From assembly GCA_005793615.1 (NCBI GenBank), contig SXRI01000423.1, positions 1-5,386 of the forward strand: a stretch of 5,386 bases of DNA, read 5' to 3'. The notes under the pieces were generated by a model that searched no databases, was not told where the DNA came from, and was given only the letters and a program-made list of their open reading frames with translations. This document shows, piece after piece, positions 3,728-5,386 of this stretch. This stretch comes from Bdellovibrionales bacterium. Lineage in GTDB: Bacteria > Bdellovibrionota > Bdellovibrionia > Bdellovibrionales > JAMPXM01. The translations under genes and the position numbers were made by a program. Each line of letters starts with the position of its first letter. Within the stretch, counting starts at the first letter, position 1.

Positions 3728-4975
3728 ATGAAGTCACACTATAAGTTGATCTTTGGCCTGATTCTTGGCGCGCTCCTTGGGCTGGCACTGAACCCCTTCT
3801 ATGAGCACCCCATCGCCCAGGGGGTCAATAACTTCATTTTCGAGCCGCTCGGGCAGATTTTTCTGCGCGGGATATTTATGATCGTCGTTCCGATGGTGAT
3901 GAGCGGTTTGGTTGTCGGGGTTTTTCAGCTGACTTCGCATCATGGTTTGGTGCGTGTGGCGCGTAAAACCCTTTTATTTACGCTGCTGGCAAGCGCGCTC
4001 TCGGTGATTATCGGCGTGGGTCTGGTCAACACGATTCGGCCTGGCGATGGGATCGTGTTACCGCAGGTCTCTCAAAGCGCCGTTGCCAATGTCGAGAAAA
4101 TTCAAAAAAACGTGACCGAGGCCAAACCTGCGGTTCAGGCGTTACTTGAAATCATACCGAAGAACCCTTTTGAAGCGGCGACCAGGGCTTTCGACGGTCA
4201 TATGCTGGCGTTGATGTTTTTTTCTTTGATTTTCGGTATTGCACTAGCGCAGCAACGGACAAGTACTCACACGCCGCGCTGGGTGGGTTTATTTGAAGAG
4301 TGTTATGAGACCTGTATGAAGATCGTTGAGTGGGTGATGAAATTGGCGCCCTATGCGGTGTTCGCACTGGTCTTCCAGTCGACCTTTAAATTTGGACTGC
4401 AAATCCTGTTTTCGCTTGGGCTTTACGTTTTTGTGGTGGTGGCGGCACTCCTCGTGCAGCAGTTCATAGTCTATAGCGCTCTACTTAAAGCTTTTACCCG
4501 GCGCTCGCCGCTGGAGTTCTTTCAAGGCTGTCGCGAAGTTTATCTCTATGCCTTTGCCACCGCATCATCGAACGCGACTTTGCCACGCTCGCTCGAAGTG
4601 GCCGAGCATAAGCTGAAGATGACCCCTGAGATCTCGCGCTTCGTATTAACGATCGGGAGTACAGCGAACCAAAACGGCACGGCTCTTTTCGAAGGAATCA
4701 CGGTTTTGTTTTTGGCCCAAGTGTACGGAGTTGATCTCGATCTCAGTCAGCAGGTCAAGGTAGTCCTGATGTCGATTCTGGCAGGCGTGGGTACAGCGGG
4801 TGTTCCGGGTGGCTCATTGCCGCTGATCATGATCTTGGTTCAGCAAATGGGTATTCCGGTTGAAGGCATGGGACTGATCATGGGTGTAGACCGCTTTCTG
4901 GATATGTGTCGCACGACTTTGAATGTGAGTGGCGATCTGGTGATCGCCGCTCTCGTCGATGAAAAAAAATCCTGA
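3728..4975 (+). CDS. Dicarboxylate/amino acid:cation symporter (DAACS, GltP/GltPh family)
   Basis: An inner-membrane secondary transporter of 415 residues, full length for the family (GltPh about 420), which imports acidic amino acids or C4-dicarboxylates with cations. The N-terminus (KLIFGLILGALLGLALN) is typical. Family signatures follow in order: HP1 ATASSNATLP (277-286), TM7 STANQNGTAL (311-320), HP2 GVGTAGVPGG (353-362) and TM8 DRFLDMCRTTLNVSGD (388-403). D392 and R395 correspond to GltPh D394 and R397, which bind the amino group and the side-chain carboxylate, so an acidic substrate is expected. Na1 residues (G310, N314, N399, D403) are kept. The usual NMDGT of TM7 is NQNGT: D312 of GltPh is Asn (N316) and M311 is Gln. 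By alignment of TM3, Y89 and T92 of the Na3 site are T85 and A88. Cation coupling may therefore differ. It follows the barrel operon by 102 bases and may be transcribed separately. The GAAAAAAAATCC end encodes EKKS and overlaps a terminator on the other strand. Confidence 0.95.
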   Translation: MKSHYKLIFGLILGALLGLALNPFYEHPIAQGVNNFIFEPLGQIFLRGIFMIVVPMVMSGLVVGVFQLTSHHGLVRVARKTLLFTLLASALSVIIGVGLVNTIRPGDGIVLPQVSQSAVANVEKIQKNVTEAKPAVQALLEIIPKNPFEAATRAFDGHMLALMFFSLIFGIALAQQRTSTHTPRWVGLFEECYETCMKIVEWVMKLAPYAVFALVFQSTFKFGLQILFSLGLYVFVVVAALLVQQFIVYSALLKAFTRRSPLEFFQGCREVYLYAFATASSNATLPRSLEVAEHKLKMTPEISRFVLTIGSTANQNGTALFEGITVLFLAQVYGVDLDLSQQVKVVLMSILAGVGTAGVPGGSLPLIMILVQQMGIPVEGMGLIMGVDRFLDMCRTTLNVSGDLVIAALVDEKKS

Positions 4976-4998
4976 CGGGCTGGCAGTGCCTTGTCAGG
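4962..4998 (-). terminator. Intrinsic terminator for leftward transcription, inside the symporter 3' end
   Basis: Read on the minus strand, CCTGAC (4998-4993) and GTCAGG (4976-4971) form a perfect 6-bp stem. Inside the loop GGCACTGCC forms a further 4-bp stem. The stem is followed by A and then eight Ts (4969-4962). That is a textbook intrinsic terminator for a transcript coming from the right. On the plus strand no T-run follows the hairpin (CGGCCACTT), so it is at best a poor terminator for the symporter. The U-tract is the complement of the symporter's two lysine codons and neighbours, so one stretch serves both. The TGA of the CZB remnant lies in the hairpin. Confidence 0.72.
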
Positions 4999-5097
4999 CG
5001 GCCACTTTAAGTGAACCGTTGGGATTACGTAAATAGGTGCTGAGTTTGAGTTTCCAATCACTATGGGCGCGGATCGCGGAATCAAAATCTATTTCAT
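4994..5097 (-). pseudogene. Truncated, frameshifted CZB (chemoreceptor zinc-binding) domain remnant
   Basis: The minus-strand frame ending at TGA 4996-4994 reads IDFDSAIRAHSDWKLKLSTY and then LRNPNGSLKVAA. This closely follows the start of CZB domains (FDxAIxAHxxWKxxL), which bind zinc through three His and one Cys in chemoreceptors and stand-alone sensors. Only the first His is left (the AHSDWK His, codon at 5065-5063); the CxLGKW cysteine and the later His residues are missing, since the frame stops at once in a terminator. The frame has no ATG and is open only from a stop at 5110-5108. An ATG at 5097-5095, preceded by GGGAG, is one base out of frame and meets TAG two codons later; adding one A to the AAA run would give MKIDFDSAIRAHSDWK, a credible stand-alone CZB start. 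I infer a decayed stand-alone gene with a one-base deletion and loss of its C-terminal two thirds. Confidence 0.55.
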
Positions 5098-5386
5098 CTC
5101 TCCCTAATTAGAACGCTCCCTGAATGGAGAATCCTTTTAACTAGCATAGGGGAGTCGGTCTCCCGGCAACAAGCCCCTGTAATCAGGACAGGACTTACGT
5201 CGTAGCTCGGTTCGTGGAGCTCGCGCTTCTAGAATTGGTTCGCGCCTCATTTTAAAGCGCTCCCATTTGGAACGAAGAGGCTAAATAGATAGTGAGTGAA
5301 TCAAAACAGCACGCGCGAAATTGACACCGCGGTCAAAAGTTCGTTCAAGAATGCCGATAAATATAAGTGAAATTCCGATATTCGGG
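5098..5386. other. Intergenic stretch with no recognisable intact gene
   Basis: Beyond the CZB remnant I see nothing I can call with confidence. Two minus-strand frames are open from the window edge leftwards, ending at 5283-5281 (last residues ARAVLIHSLSI) and at 5303-5301 (last residues SISRVLF). Either could be the C-terminus of a gene outside, but I recognise neither. On the plus strand ATG 5351 starts MPINISEIPIFG and runs off the edge, without a clear ribosome binding site. A consensus -35 TTGACA (5321-5326) lacks a -10 at the right distance. The frame 5145-5252 on the plus strand has no proper start. Confidence 0.4.
5148..5192. repeat. Cluster of mutually exclusive short hairpins
   Basis: GGGAG-tcggt-CTCCC (5150-5164), AGGGG/CCCCT (5148-5152 with 5174-5178), CCTG-taat-CAGG (5176-5187) and CCTGT/ACAGG (5176-5180 with 5188-5192) overlap, so they cannot all form together. 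On the minus strand this lies 50-100 bases upstream of the CZB remnant start and could be its leader RNA. I cannot match it to a riboswitch consensus I know. Confidence 0.35.

Noticed and set aside
4840..5085. Minus-strand frame of 81 codons across the symporter end
   Set aside because: Different frame from the CZB remnant, crosses the terminator hairpin and most of it is antisense to conserved symporter motifs.
5148..5192. c-di-GMP or other known riboswitch
   Set aside because: I looked for GEMM-type GGxAAACC and tetraloop-receptor features and other remembered consensus sequences on both strands and found none.
5145..5252. Plus-strand open frame of about 35 codons with GTG 5214
   Set aside because: No ATG, no ribosome binding site and it runs through the hairpin cluster; I could not link it to a family.
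5321..5367. TTGACA with TATAAG as a promoter at the right edge
   Set aside because: The two elements are 35 bases apart, far from the 16-18 required, and no good -10 lies at the right distance.
1..5386. CRISPR array, transposon, integrase, tRNA or rRNA
   Set aside because: No spaced direct repeats, no transposase or integrase motifs, no long terminal inverted repeats and no tRNA-like cloverleaf seen.

Overview
The window looks like a piece of a Gram-negative chromosome of intermediate GC content. It carries a cytoplasmic stress sigma factor with a membrane anti-sigma factor, two signal-peptide-bearing outer-membrane beta-barrels and an inner-membrane solute symporter. The style of the HNH domain, the SigF/NrsF (DUF1109) pair and a CZB-domain remnant resemble what I know from Bdellovibrionota (Bdellovibrio/Oligoflexia). 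That assignment is inference from protein resemblance only; no rRNA or other marker gene is present.

Left part (1-1347): a hairpin at 5-30 probably ends an upstream gene. A two-gene stress module follows: an ECF sigma factor (170-727) and its six-helix NrsF-type anti-sigma factor (724-1347), overlapping in an ATGA. A SigF-like promoter (GTAACC-N16-CGCATT, 89-116) precedes them, which suggests autoregulation. The sigma gene begins with TTG, and that codon overlaps the stop of an 11-codon leader ORF (138-173) that has the better ribosome binding site. This points to translational coupling.

Middle (1348-2397): a short HNH-endonuclease domain gene lies convergent on the minus strand (1440-1736). 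It may be frameshifted or be the remnant of a longer gene. Next come an unreported-looking 59-residue, two-helix membrane protein (1943-2122) with a good ribosome binding site, and an intergenic leader with several small inverted and direct repeats.

Right part (2398-4975): two tandem paralogous 8-stranded beta-barrel proteins (2398-2961 and 2981-3625) form an evident operon. The second has a Ser/Gly/Asp-rich tail after the last strand. After 102 bases comes a DAACS-family dicarboxylate/amino acid:cation symporter (3728-4975). Its start region is a hairpin that would bring a distant Shine-Dalgarno sequence close to the ATG. It keeps the acidic-substrate residues of TM8 but has lost the TM7 Asp and most Na3-site residues.

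Right edge (4976-5386): no intact gene. On the minus strand a truncated, frameshifted first part of a CZB (chemoreceptor zinc-binding) domain is followed directly by a strong intrinsic terminator. The terminator's U-tract is encoded by the lysine codons at the end of the symporter gene. The rest shows only competing small hairpins and unrecognised open frames reaching the window end.

I found no CRISPR array, transposon, tRNA or rRNA. The strongest candidates for something new are the symporter's altered cation site and hairpin-bridged start, the leader-coupled sigma gene, the small membrane protein and the CZB remnant with its overlapping terminator.
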